64,000 nt of DNA from Bryopsis sp. KO-2023 (Eukaryota > Chlorophyta > Ulvophyceae > Bryopsidales > Bryopsidaceae). The DNA lies in assembly GCA_030272585.1 (NCBI GenBank), contig BSYQ01000009.1:124001-188000 (forward strand). The letters are read 5' to 3'. The notes below the pieces were generated by a model. That model was not told the origin of the DNA and did no database searches. It was given only the letters and a program-made list of their open reading frames with translations. The translations under genes were made by a program, and so were the position numbers. This document shows positions 44,401-56,244 of the stretch, in pieces. Numbering within the stretch: position 1 is the stretch's first letter; the number at the start of each line of letters is the position of its first letter.

Positions 44401-44576
44401 GAGTCGACGCATCCAGCACTGGTTGGAGAGCATTTCTCGTCCAAGGTGATACTCTTGTGCGATGCATCAGCAGCTCGTTGCCGCTTAAAGATCGGCACCG
44501 TCTAGCTAATGAATTGGAGTTAAAAGCATTGATCAAGGCGCTTCACTTCTTTCGATTACGTACCGTAAAAGTATGA
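44400..44576 (+). pseudogene. RNase H-like remnant of a retroelement
   Basis: Two overlapping frames give VILLCDASAAR and then LPLKDRHRLANELELKALIKALHFF, matching the Asp block and the N-E-LEL block of retroelement RNase H domains with a frameshift between. Flanking parts are too decayed to classify. Confidence 0.35.
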
Positions 44577-44697
44577 AAATAAGCCCCCCCTGAAATAACG
44601 CCCCCCCCCCCCACCCCCCCCGTGTATACGCCCCGGTACGAAAAACAACACTTGTGGTCCGTTTATACGCCCCTGTCCGTGTATACCGTGTGTGTGT

Positions 44698-46014
44698 TGC
44701 GTTGTGCGCAACTCGGATTTTTGACAACGACAACGGCAATTAACGGCGCCGTTGTTGCCGTGAAAACCGTTACCGTACCGTTGTCGCACAACGGTTTAAC
44801 GGCCGTTAACGGCGTTTTAACGGCCGTTGTTGACCGTTATTAACGATCACCAACGGCCACCGTTAACGGCGATTCGATTAGTAAATTAGAATGAGTGAAC
44901 TACTTTCCCATTCTCTCCTCGTTCGTTTCGAACGTGTGAAAGGTGATAAACTCCTCTAAGAAGCAACCAAGCAAAAGAGGAAGTTCTCCCGAGCACGACG
45001 CACTTTGTCGCGCTCAAAACGAGTGAGAAACGAGGGAGAAAAGCCAATTTCTGTGAAAAAAACAAAAACAAGCTTTTCTCCCTCGTTTCTCACTCGTTTT
45101 GAGCGCGACAAAGTGCGTCGTGCTCGAAAGAGTCTTGGTTTTATCGTCGTCGTGACCTCTAGGTCGAAAACGGCTTTTCAAGAGAAACGACCGGTGGTGT
45201 GGGAAAAGATCTGTGTTAGATCTATTTTTAGGTTAGTAAAGTTCCGCTGTGGGTTCCGCTTTCTGTGCCGCTGAAGTTCCGCTTTTTTGGCGGAACTTAC
45301 AAGGGTCGTTTCAAGGTAGAGTGAGCGGAATAAGTCGAGTTCCGCTCTTCTCAATACGATTATAAAAAAAAATTAAGATCAAACTCCTAAAATAGAAACT
45401 TGAAGGGCCGTATTGGGAAGAGCGGAACTCGACTTGTTCCGCTCACTTTACCTTGAAACGACCCTTGTAAGTTCCGCCAAAAAAGCGGAACTTCAGCGGC
45501 ACAGAAAGCGGAACCCACAGCGGAACTTTACTAACCTAAAAATAGATCTAACACAGATCTTTTCCCACACCACCGGTCGTTTCTCTTGAAAAGCCGTTTT
45601 CGGCTTAAGAAAGGTAACTAAGATAAAAGTCGAGCGTTTTCCGAGCACGTCGCATTTTGTCGCGCTCGAAACGAGTGAGAAACGAGGGAGAAAAGCCTGT
45701 TTTTGTTTTTTTCACAGAAACTGGCTTTTCTCCCTCGTTTCTCACTCGTTTTGAGCGCGACAAAGTGCGACGTGCTCGAAAAAGGCTTAACTTTGCTTTG
45801 AAAACTTTTTTACGACCCTCTCCACACGCAAAACGAACGAGGCAAGCTCGAGAGGGATTAAAACTGTTTACTAATAATAATTACGACCGTTGCAACGGCG
45901 TTTTAACGGCAATTAACGGTGGTGGAGAGTTCGTGACGGGAACGGTACGGCAACGGCCCGTTCCCGTTAACGGCGCCGTTATTAACGGAGCCGTTGCAAC
46001 GGCGCACAACTCTG
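44698..46014. mobile_element. hAT-like palindromic element, family 3, copy 2
   Basis: The right end GCGCACAACTCTG is the complement of the left end of the copy at 38180, and the left end (TTGCGTTGTGC) is a diverged form. The arms are CCGTTAACGG-type arrays. Nested hairpins use AAACGAGTGAGAAACGAGGG with flanking GCACTTTGTCGCGCTC. The core is GTTCCGC-rich with its axis near 45375. The 8-bp flanks do not match clearly, so the boundaries are good to a few bases only. C-runs lie just outside at 44585-44631. Confidence 0.75.
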
Positions 46015-46355
46015 GTGGTGTCACACTAGGTCTCAAACGAAAGCGGCCTTTCTCCTCAAAACGAAATAACCGTGGGGTCTTATGCATTCAGCGGTGCCCC
46101 ACTCGAACACCTCCAAAGCTACATATTGAAAAGAGGCTTTCTTGAATCCTTAAAATACACTACACGTATCTGAGAGAATGTTGTTACTACAAATTTTTCC
46201 TTAACGAAAGTTGAAATCGGGTATACCCGCTTACGTAGGCAACTATTTTGATTTTCAACATGATCTTAATGCTAAGAAAAAGTATTATCAAGTTTTGAGA
46301 AATCTTAGTTGAGGCGTCAATATCCAAAAGGAATCGACAGATGGTAGATTGTGAT

Positions 46356-46744
46356 CAGTCATGGGCTGCACAGGACAGACCCCTGTCTTGTGCATCGCAC
46401 AGGACAGGGTTCTGTGCGGGTTCTGTGCACCCTGTGCTGTCCTGTCCTGTTTTTCGAAATTCTACAGGCTAGAACAGAACAGACTGTCTGTTCTGTGCAC
46501 AGGTCGGACCTGTGCTGCACAGGTGCACAGACTGCACAGCACAGCACAGAACTGCACAGAATCTGCACAGACTGTGCACAGAAACTGCACAGACTGTGCA
46601 CAGACCTGCACAGACTTTGCACAGACCCTGTCTGTGCTGTGCTGTACAGGTCTGTGCACCTGTGCAGCACAGGTCCGACCCTGTGCACAGAACAGACAAT
46701 CTGTTCTGTCCTTTCCTGTGCACAGGGGTCTCAGCCCATGTCTG
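46356..46744. mobile_element. hAT-like palindromic element, family 4, copy 2
   Basis: It has the same terminal 13 bases as the copy at 41940 (CAGTCATGGGCTG and CAGCCCATGTCTG), with a perfect 8-bp duplication ATTGTGAT (46348-46355 and 46745-46752). The 389-bp body is made of CTGTGCACAG/TCTGCACAGA repeats and differs from copy 1 mainly in repeat number. Confidence 0.88.
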
Positions 46745-46752
46745 ATTGTGAT

Positions 46753-48119
46753 CCATAGATTTTTTTTGGATTATCAAGGGTAGGTGTCTTGGGATTAAAA
46801 GAACCCACAACAAAGAAAGAAAGGATCTTTGCATGTAACACCCAAGAATTTGAGGGGTTGACGTGCTTATGCTTGTGTTCTTTAGGAATGTTAGTTGTTC
46901 TTAAACAATAAATCAGTTTCTTCTGAACTTAACAAGAGAACAATGAGATGCTCGTTGTGACAATGGAGGGAATGGCTATCAATACAAAAGATCAATTTCA
47001 AGTTGATTTTTATGAGAAAAGGTTTAATTCACTTCTCTCCAAGTGTGAGAGAATATTGATTGGGCTCTAAAAGTATTGGCCTTAGAGGGTCACGTTGTTT
47101 ATGAGAGGGAGTCAAGTCGTGTGGGAGGAGTGGTCGGAGTCAATGTCTTACACAGGTCAAAACATGGTCCTCGATACAATCCCAATGGCGCCCTTTATCC
47201 TAACTCCATGCCGGACACCGAGAAAGTCAACCTAGTGGCTCTAATTAACCCGATAATCAATAACCCGACTACATGGCCCAACAAGTTCTTAGATATTTTG
47301 CCTTGACGAATTTTCTTGACATGTGTCGTTTCATATGGTGTACAATTCGTTGCAAGAAGCCTCCAAAACACAATAGAGTGAAGTACATAGAAACTTTTAA
47401 ATCATGTCACAATAGCTTTGGTATATCAATCATATTATATTGCTATCTAATTTGGCAAGACCAGCGTGATTTACAGGTATACGCAAAGTATTATACTGAG
47501 AATGTAGGAAAGACTAGTGCTTGTTTTGAAGTCTAAATCAAGTTGAAGTGACTCGAGATATATTAAGAAGCACGAAAAATATATGAGCACTACATCGTTA
47601 ATTTTCTTTTGTTTGATTTTTTATATCCGAAGTTTTCTATTTTAGCTAATTTTAGACAAACACGCATTCATTGAAGAATCAAGCTCAAGCACATTTCCAA
47701 ATGAATGGACGTCCTTAAGAATGCTTCAAATTTGGCACTATTCAACAAATTTCACCTTGAGGAAGAGTAGACGCACAAAGAAAAGAGAGCAACTATTCCC
47801 GTTGAAAGAAATAAAGAGAGTTGGAAGAAATACAATCGATCAACGAATGGGAAAGAAGAGCTTGAAAAAGCATAGCTCAGATGACTCGACTAGAGTCACT
47901 ACAAAATGTTAGATGCTTGATTCATACTTGAGAAAGCATGGTTCAGAGTACTCGAGAGACGCTTCATTCAAAGATATCCAAACATGTATTTTACAAGTGA
48001 TCCCAAACCTATCTACTTCGCGGTGCACAAGGTTAACTGCAGCAAAGTGCGAAATTGTGGTCTCCTGTTATAGCCCATTATTCATCATCACGGATACCAC
48101 CCATTCTGGAAGAATTGGC
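46753..48119. other. AT-rich region without a recognised gene
   Basis: Short frames such as 47076-47306 and 47721-47912 have no recognisable features. No repeat structure or RNA gene seen. Confidence 0.4.
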
Positions 48120-49312
48120 TCATATGTTCATTTGAACGATTGATCGAGTGCAGTCTGTTCTGTACGTCATCGACGGCTTCCACGGGTTCTGCGACGCCAA
48201 TTTTTCCCGTCGGAGTTTGGTGGCCTCCCTGGCTGCTTGTATTTTTGGGATCTCTGGGTCTGGCAGATGCTGTGGGAATTTATTCAACGTCGCGTTGTAT
48301 CCTTTTCGTGCGGGATTAGGTGTGCGAAACGGAACGTCAGGCCCCTTCTGTCCGCCTTTCGGCTCTGGTCCAAGAGGTTCGTAAGCGTATTCGCCAGCCA
48401 CTCCTGCCCCTTTTCCACCAAGGGTTACGCCAGAAACACCGAAACCACCTTTTTTGGGCGGATTCGAAGGTTTGAAGGGGAGGTCGGAAACCTGTTTCTC
48501 CCTCTTCTTTTTTTCGTACTGTTGGACGGACTTTATGCCCAAGTCGAAGGGGTCGGCGAGATACTCATATTCCCCGACGACTCCATTCGCCCCTTTCCTT
48601 TCGCTTATGGTAGTTTTATTGAACCCGTAGGTCCCCCTTTTTCCTGGACTGGTGTATATGGTCGGAGGTCTAGGAGGATACTCACCTTTCTTCCCCTTCT
48701 CCTTGGGGCAGTCCTGGCGGAACAGACAGTTGTCAGCCAACCCCAACACCCCCAGGGGGCCAAAGCTACGAGACTGGTGTCAGTGTCGTTCCCATACCGA
48801 TACGTAGGAAACTTTTCCCTGCAGCGTTCCGTAAAAGTCCCCCAGCCCAGTGCTTCTCTTCATCGGAGACGTCATTTTCCAGGAGTGGTCCGATATGTTC
48901 TTTTTACGTTTCTCTGCCGACTCCATCAGCTTCAACCTAATCACACGCGCCGTCATGAGCGTCAGCACAAATAAATTCGAGTAAAACGACCCACAAACAC
49001 CGACTCCCCACTGCTTAAGGCACACACACCTGTGGGGATCGACGAACTTTTCCCCTTCGTGCAGAGCTTTAAACTTGTCGAAAGTCGCATCATTTCCCTG
49101 CAGGGGGACCAAGAATCAATTGCCCGCCGCCACGAATTTAACTCGCGAAGAGCCTGCAAACGGTTCTCTGCCCTGACCTTGCCTGTCCTTTGCGTGGTCA
49201 CTTTCAAGTTCAACCCCAGCTCCTCAGGCGACTTGCTCTCCTTTTTGGTTATGTACCTGTCGCCAATCCCTATGTACGTTGGCTCCTTGAACACACCATA
49301 TTTCGTCGTCAT
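48120..49312 (-). CDS. CFAP96: Cilia- and flagella-associated protein 96 (C4orf47-type)
   Basis: A small protein of motile cilia/flagella. Four exons chain in phase: 49312-49178, 49097-49030, 48936-48798 and 48713-48120, giving 311 residues, almost the family length. The N terminus KYGVFKEPTYIGIGDRYI is the conserved opening. GEKFVDPHRLK, TGLGDFYGTL, SPGKRGTYGF, the repeated PFKPSNPPKKGGFG and PFRTPNPARKGYNA blocks, and a basic Trp-Pro C-terminal part follow. The Gly/Pro/Lys-rich repeat style is typical. An in-frame ATG further upstream (49405) exists, but the conserved region begins at 49312. Its presence implies that the organism builds flagella. The large plus-strand frame at 48237-48974 is its shadow. 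Confidence 0.85.
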
Positions 49313-49678
49313 CTGCACCACCACAACAGCTTTCTCAGCGCGCGCGTTGAGTCTCCAGTCGCAATAGCTTCGCGCACTTGATCCCCCCACCCCCAACTGT
49401 GTCATGGGGTCCACGCACCTTGGACGCGACCGAGATCCCACGGCACGTTCGTGAGGGTTATTTTCCCTGCGTCTGGCGACTGGACTTTGTGTTGACCTCT
49501 TGAATTAAAGTGCTGGGACAGGGGTTGCCGATCTGGCGCACAACCATAAAGCGGTGTTCTCCATGATTGCTGAAGAACGCCGGAATACTTGAGAGACACC
49601 AAAGGAAGCCCGCGAAGCAATTGTCAAGCAAGTCAACACATGATTCCAACCGCCCATCGGTCCAGACGAACAGCAATT

Positions 49679-50687
49679 TTAAAAGAACGACCCTGAAATT
49701 TCATTCCCTTCACTTCTTGTCTCATCAGAGCTATCCTCACTGTGCAAAGACTGCGACCCACTTGAGTACCCCACAAGCCCAACCAGACTCACACCACCGC
49801 CATCATTTGCATCAACATCATCAGAAGGTGCATCAGATTCAGACTCCCCTGTGGAGTCTTTCTCATCGATAGCAGTACAAGGCTCCACATTTTGAACACC
49901 TTCCCCAGTCTGAATACTAGCTGTAGCTGGTCCAGTTTGGTCAGCAGCAACAGGTGGAGCAGGTGGTGGAATAGAGGGCGGAACCCAACCTAGACAACAA
50001 GGTTCCAATAAAACATGGAAATGTTTTTAATATCAAAACATGGAAATGTTTTTAATATCGATAGCCCAATTACGAAGGTGTCAGAGCAGCAAGATGGAGC
50101 TGAAGGATGAAATGACTCAGTGCACATGAGTCTCTGTTTCTCAGCAAATTCACCTACAAGCAAACTCAATCAGCACAAAATTGTCTGCAACAAAACAAAC
50201 ACCTCACCATCAATGTTGAGCGGCTCTTTGTCTGCCCTTAATCTGGCAACCAATTCTTCATGACTGGGCCCAGAAGGAACTGAGGCTGCAAGGCCTTTCT
50301 CCTTTGTTCTGCAATGTATGGGGCCACCACGACTCGCTGCAGGTTGGGCGTGAGTACTTCGGAATCTGGAGACATGGCCCCCATGCGACTGCCAGTGAGC
50401 CGCCTCGAACAAAAAAAAAGAAAACAGACCTCAAGCACTGTCACTGATAGTAGTGAATGAATATTACTATATGTATTTTTTATTTTGGTGGTATTGTAAC
50501 ATTGTGGGCAATTTAATTCTGTCCCCAGTTTTCGGACCTGGAGCGCAGCTTCTGCAGCCGCCCCGTGTCTAGCATGAGGGTCATTTCTCCTTAATGCTTC
50601 CAGTTTTGCCACAGCTTTTCGGTGTACCGGTCCATGAAGATGTTGCCGATGCTGTACCTCACTTCGAAACGTAGCCTTGGGCAACAT
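49679..50687 (-). CDS. Unrecognised protein with matrin-finger-like motif (gene incomplete)
   Basis: A three-exon model: first exon from 50687 to a donor within GCGCTCCAG|GTCC near 50545, a middle exon from near 50405 to 50208, and a last exon 49989-49679. It gives a His-x5-His part (HLHGPVHRKAVAKL) like the second half of a U1/matrin zinc finger, an Ala-rich helix, an EELVARLRADKEPLNIDGWVPP segment, and an acidic Ser/Asp-rich tail. The matching Cys pair should lie in an upstream exon, which I did not find, so the 5' end is probably missing. Splicing of the last intron (GTGAGG donor, CTAG acceptor) keeps phase. A role in RNA processing would fit the motif but is not shown. Confidence 0.45.
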
Positions 50688-51706
50688 GCAGATCGCAATT
50701 TAGAAAATTATTCTTGTCAAATCAAGGCCGACGAATGCCAGGTGCTAACAGTGGACTGCTCCTTTTCAATTTCAGGGAGTTTTCGTTCACTTAGTCATCT
50801 TTCCTAATTAATGTCTGCCTTCTACAGCTTCATAATTTATGAGTACCAAGAAGAGAGATACTTATGAAATCGTGGTGCACCTTGTACTTCTGTTTTCAAA
50901 TATTTTTCTCTCAACAGCCAAACAACAAAGTATCACACTTTCCCAAAAAATACAACACTTCACATCAAAACAAGTCTGCCACATTTGTTCGATCCACTCA
51001 CATTACAAATTTCACAGTTGAAAATTTTTGGTGGAGGTAGTTGTGTGACTGAAGCCCCACCAGCTGGGCCAAGGGCTATTCCTCCAGTAGCCCTTGCTCC
51101 AGTTCTTGGCTTCTTTGTGGCATCCCCTTTCTCAGAAGCCTGGGTTTCCCACTGACCTTCTTCTGATTCTGCTTGGAGCTGAAAACAAGCTTATAGTTAC
51201 TCGCAACGAAAACATCAAATACTTGGAAGCCATGGGAACCACTCAAAGAACAATGCTTTTCACGGTCCCAACTCTCAGTGGAAACAACCTCTTCAAGTAC
51301 CAGACAAGAAACACCAACCATAAAGAAATCACCCCTGCCTCCCCTTCCATACGTTCTGTGCCCTTGTTAACATACAATGGAAAGCTCAAACAGCCATGTT
51401 TACTTCAACGTCACCTGTCGTTGGCGCTTTTGCTGCTCTCGGCGCTTATCCCTGCTTTGCAAAGAGCGATTCAGGCGACTGATTTGCTCGGATATGGGAG
51501 CATCGAAACCTCTGCCGCTCATTGCCTTGGGCTGCTCCGTTGCTGAGTCGTCTGTGTGTTCTATAAATGCCAATTTGGGAACAGCGTAGATTCCATGTCA
51601 CGCCACTGTTTCACCCCATCCTTCACTTTCCTTCGGTTGATCCAGACTGTTGTGGTGCAACAGGTTCTTCAGCGTCCCTTTTGCTCTGTTCGCTTCCGGG
51701 CATCCC
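50688..51706. other. Intergenic; possible upstream exons of the minus-strand gene
   Basis: Contains only short frames on both strands. Divergent flank between the minus-strand gene at 49679-50687 and the plus-strand thioredoxin-like gene. No repeats. Confidence 0.3.
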
Positions 51707-53067
51707 ATGGTGGTTTCAGGAGTGTGTGTTTTCAGACCTGTCTTAGCAGCCCTTGTAGTTCTGTGTGCTTTTGGGGGTGTCTCCAGTAGCGATTATAGCG
51801 ATGTGATTAGGCTCACAGACGACAACTTCGACGACCTTGTTGGCGACGGTCCTTGGCTGATCAAAATTTATGCTCCTTGGTATGCTTTTCTATTGTTCTG
51901 TGAGGGCACTTCTTATGATTACTTTCTTGCAACAGCTGGGGGGAAGTTGGGATGGCCTGTGAGTTTTTTTTTGCTTTCTTGCAGGTGTTCTCACTGCAGA
52001 AGGGTAGAAGGGGTTTGGGAGGAAGTGGCAACAAGGTTGAAGAAGCACCAGATCAAGGTCGGAAATGTAAGTGCAATTGGCAAGTGATGTGAGTGGGGAA
52101 AATCATGCTTTCTCTGGCTTGATATGAAATTAGTTGGAGCCTCCTTGGAAAAAGTGTCGGGTGTATGCTTCGCCACTGGTTTCTCAGGTGTTTGGATCAG
52201 AATATACAACTTACAAATATTTTTCTACCTAAGATGAGAACCAGCGAAATGAAGTTCACATGACCACTACTGCTTTTCATCAAGCACACCAATCCCATGA
52301 AACATTTTTTATGATGTCAGTAGTTTGTTCTCAGCTTTTTTTGTCTAAGAACCCAATTCGTTCTACATTGGGAAAAGTTTTGCCTGGTGAAGTATCGTTC
52401 TCGCTGTCCCATCGAATCATGTTTATGCAGATCCTTCGAATCACGAAACCCTTCCCCCAGCTGGATTCAGTAAGGCAGATAGGAATCAACAATTTTCATG
52501 GCGGTACTGACCCTTTAGTTTTGACTTTTGCTGTGTTCTGTGTTCGTGTTTTGCCAGATAGATGGTACCAAGGAAAAGGTTTTGATGAACCGATTCGAGC
52601 TTCAGGGGTTTCCATCGTTCTTTCATTTGGTGGCTGGGGAATGTAGGGAGTATAGCGGGCAACGAACAGTGGATGATGTAAGTTCTCATTGTGAAATATG
52701 TTTAGAAAATTGTTGTTGTTGTTTAAATGTTGTTGCTGTAGAAGATGAGGTGCTTTTGAAATTGAGCTTTCCTTTTCATTCTGCACAGTTTGTATCATTT
52801 GCTACGCATGGGTGGGAAAAAGTGGAGCCTCTGCCTTTCTACAAAGCACCCAACAGCCCTGTCGGGAGAATACTCGGAAAATTTCAAGCTTTGCCCGACC
52901 AAATGCGACATTACTACAAGTGGCTACATTCAGAAAAAGGGATGTCCGATCTAAGCATACTCACCCTTCTGTTGTCAATCCCTGTGGTGTTTGGCCTGGG
53001 GTTGATTTGCCTGCTTGACATTTATAATTCAAGGCACAGGGACATGCCTCGGCCTCATGCAGACTGA
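51707..53067 (+). CDS. TMX-like thioredoxin-domain membrane protein
   Basis: A 217-residue protein from four exons in phase: 51707-51879, 51985-52066, 52558-52677 and 52789-53067. It has an N-terminal signal peptide (hydrophobic PVLAALVVLCAF). A thioredoxin domain follows, with active site APWCSHC, VDGT-like IDGT and the cis-Pro segment GFPSFFHL. One C-terminal transmembrane helix (LSILTLLLSIPVVFGLGLI, about residues 182-204) precedes a short basic cytosolic tail. This is the TMX layout, so an ER membrane thiol-disulfide oxidoreductase is likely. The CSHC centre differs from the CGHC or CPAC usual in PDI/TMX1. The active site is split by the first intron between Trp and Cys. No KDEL signal. 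Confidence 0.85.
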
Positions 53068-54961
53068 GTGCTGCCTATGCGACGTAGCGATTTTGAGTAT
53101 CAACAGAGAATTTCTCGATGGCAGGGAGCCACTTTAAGCCGAAAAGGGGAGGGGTTCAAGCCAGACTATATAACTAGCTCGCTTGAAGGGGATGCTAGTT
53201 CGCCAGTAGATGATAGGCTTTCATCCAGACGACAAAGAAGAAGTCAGATGCTTGTTCAATGAGCCAGTATTTGTGTAAAGTAAGGATAGCAGCGATAAGG
53301 CTTGGCTTCTATTGTATCCTCGGTGTTGTGGTTTCATCTCTTTCAGATGGGAAGACATTCTTCGCTACTCGGTGCTGAAAGTGAATACCCAACGAAGGTT
53401 GCCCTCCTTTTTCAACATTTTAATAATATTTCCGAAGATTCAGAAAATATTGTTCTCATCCAACCCCAGGCAAAAAGCAAAGCAGTACGCTGCTGTTTGC
53501 CATCAGTTCCTTGACACCATGGCATTCCAAAATACATCAAAAAACTTCATGATTCGAACAGGATAAACAGGATAAGGTAGGCTCCTGCTGCTATTGTACG
53601 CACAATGACTCCATACAGGTACCCCATTTTTCTCAAAACCATACAAAAAAAAGGTTTTTGAACATGATTGTCCAAGGTTGTCTTTCTAGGCCTCACTTCT
53701 GAGGCCAAGCCTGTCCGAACCCCAAATATGGGGACAATAAGCTATTGTTCTTTTCCCCTCAGCATCTCTATCCAAATGTCAAAAGACAACTTACCATATT
53801 CAACTGCTGGCCACTACTTTTTTTTGTTTTGTTTTTTTGTATCTTTTTTTTTAAGTAAAAAACATATGAATGGTGTATCTTTTCTTCAACTTTTCTTCTC
53901 GCCGCCCAACGAAGCCTCACCCTTTCCCAATAAAGCCGACCCACCCCCATTTGCCCTTGGTACTTTCCAGTCTAAAATAAAATCATTTCTTTCTTTGTTT
54001 TTTTCCTTCCCTCAATGTTTCAGGGACACACTTTCCTTTTCCCCCTCTCTCGCAGCGACTTGGATCTTGTCCTTTCAAATCCCCTTTTTTTTTCCTCCTG
54101 CGAATCGAGCGTGCAAAAAAAAAGAAAATAATGCACAAAATTTGCCAATTTTTTTTTTCTTCTTGATAAAAATTGTCAAGAAAGTTCTGTTTCTGCGGAC
54201 CAACCATCGTTTTTCCTTTCAAGAAGAGATCGATGAGCTCGCCTGAACTCCGAAGTGAGTTCTACCATTTCTTATATTTTTTGTTTCTTTTCTTTTGTTC
54301 TTTTCTTTTTTTTTGTTCCTTTCCTTTTTCCTGGACCTCCCCAGTCGAACGTTTAACCTCAAGCTGATGCCCCACACGCTTCCACCCACCCATTCTTTCT
54401 TTTTTTTCTTTTTCAAATTTCAATTTTTTCTACATCCTGGCGCCTAAATTAACCCAGCAACCCCCTCCCCCCCTATATTCAATCAGTCTTCACCTAACGA
54501 ATTTTGCCCTCTCCCACATCACCATCACCTGCCTTAATTCCTCCCCAAAAATACTGTCAATCTTGCATGCTTTGAACTTTTTAAAAGAAAACAAAAAAAA
54601 GGATGGGGGGGAAATGCCTCCGCATCGATTGAATTCAAATTCTCTTCCACCACTTCACAAGTACTGTCTTTTTTTTCTCTTAGCCTTCTCTTTTTTTTTT
54701 TTTTCAATCTTTTTAACCTCCTCGCCTATCTTTACCATCGATTGCAATATTCCAAACATCTTCTCTTTCTACACAAAGATCTATAAAAAAAGAAAAAAAA
54801 CGAGGCCAGGTTTCTGGTCATGACATGAATCCAGTTTTCCCAATCTCTGATACTTGCAGAAGCGCACCCCAAGCCTCAAATAATGCGACCATAAATAAAT
54901 ACTATTTGTTTTCCACCAAAATCTCAGGAAATTCCAATAACTGGAAGAAAAACCCCTTCCC
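53068..54961. other. Intergenic, T-rich, no gene seen
   Basis: Long T/C-rich tracts (53800-54800) and short frames only. Probably the two 3' flanks of the convergent thioredoxin-like and bZIP genes. Confidence 0.5.
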
Positions 54962-56244
54962 TCAGTCGTCGGCCTCCCCCATTCTATCAGGATACATGAA
55001 CACCCCTTCATCATGTACAGCCCCGTCCAGAAACAGCACATCATCGCAATCATGGTCCAACTCAATCGCCACCCCCTCTGACAAAGCCGCCACCATCGGA
55101 GAGCTCTGAGATGATGAGTGGGCAGGAAGAGTGTCTCCATGTGCCGAATCAAGCCCCAGCCCCAAATGCGGACCGTATTGACGACTGAATTCAAGCACCT
55201 CAGGAATCGAACAGGTCATCTTATCACCTAAGGAAGGACCTGCAGCGAACACGGAGGTCTATGTAATCTAGATTCCTGTTTGGGATAGGAAAAAAACATC
55301 ATTCTTCGCACACCCTGAGCACCAAATTGGCTGATATGCCAAAAAAGGCGGCGTTTTTCGATGCAGAATTCATACCATGAGTTGCCACCAACTTGGGGGG
55401 CTTCGGAGGAGCGAATTCTGTTGTGATTGGTGGGAACTCATCCGTTGAAATGGCTCTTTGCTCCAAGAATGTTCGACCCATCCTGTTCCTCTCCACCAAA
55501 GTGGACAGTGCTGCACGCAAGGAGGTCACCTGGAGAAACCCACCGCCTCTTTTCATGGCTAACTCTCTTATCGCATGCAATAATACTTGCATCCATCCCA
55601 ACAAATCGTGTGAACATTGATTGGGTTCCTTGTGTTGCTTTGAAAACCTTGGTCGTTACCTCTTGCTCCAACAACCCGTTCTCTGCTTTCAAAATCTTCA
55701 ACCTTGCTGCCAGAGCTTGAGCCTCAAGTTTTCTGCGTATCTTTGATCGCCTGGCAGCATCTCGATTGGCTTGCTTGCGTTTCAAAGTTTTCAAATCACG
55801 TTCCGACAATGTACCTTTATAGACATGTGAAAGGGGAAAAAAAACTCTGAGAATTCCCTCCATCTTGAAACCCTGAACATTTCTTCCTCAAGGAAAAAAA
55901 CAAGCACGATTCCACCTTTTGTTTTTTTGCAACCGGAAGTCGGATGGTGGTATTCAGACTCACATGAAAACAAAATTGGACCTGTCTGGTTGGGCGTTAT
56001 GGATCGTACCTGTTCCCCCAGCTTGGTTGTGGATCTGCAAATATTGCCAGGGCAGTTGTTGCTGGTGTCCACTGAGACCCCCTACGACGTCCGGCCCGTG
56101 TGGAGCGACGCCAGGGTTGTGGGTGGCGTACGGAAACTCCAGAGAGCTGGGAATCACGTCAGTCACAGCGACACCACCAGTCGAAACAGCGAGCGAATCA
56201 TACACGTTGGAACCAGGTGTCGACCTAGAGGGAGGGAAGTTCAT
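54962..56244 (-). CDS. bZIP transcription factor
   Basis: Four exons chain in phase: 56244-56010, 55814-55660, 55529-55376 and 55239-54962, giving 273 residues. The N terminus is Pro/Gly/Gln-rich. The basic region KRKQANRDAARRSKIRRK (with Lys at the usual Arg of N-x7-R) is followed by a leucine zipper that continues across the intron from exon 2 into exon 3 (LEAQALAARLKILKAENG, then LLEQE|VTSLRAALSTL). The C-terminal exon is acidic. The NR-x-x-ARRS basic region is plant-like and would be expected to bind ACGT-core sites such as G-boxes, but the target is inference. The acceptor before exon 2 (TAAAG) is less typical. Divergent from the HIBCH gene. Confidence 0.8.

Noticed and set aside
48237..48974. 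Plus-strand frame of 245 codons
   Set aside because: It is antisense to the CFAP96 last exons and shows no protein-like conservation.
54962..55863. bZIP gene controlling the gypsy LTR G-boxes
   Set aside because: Both are in the window and the motif match is suggestive, but proximity gives no evidence of a regulatory link.
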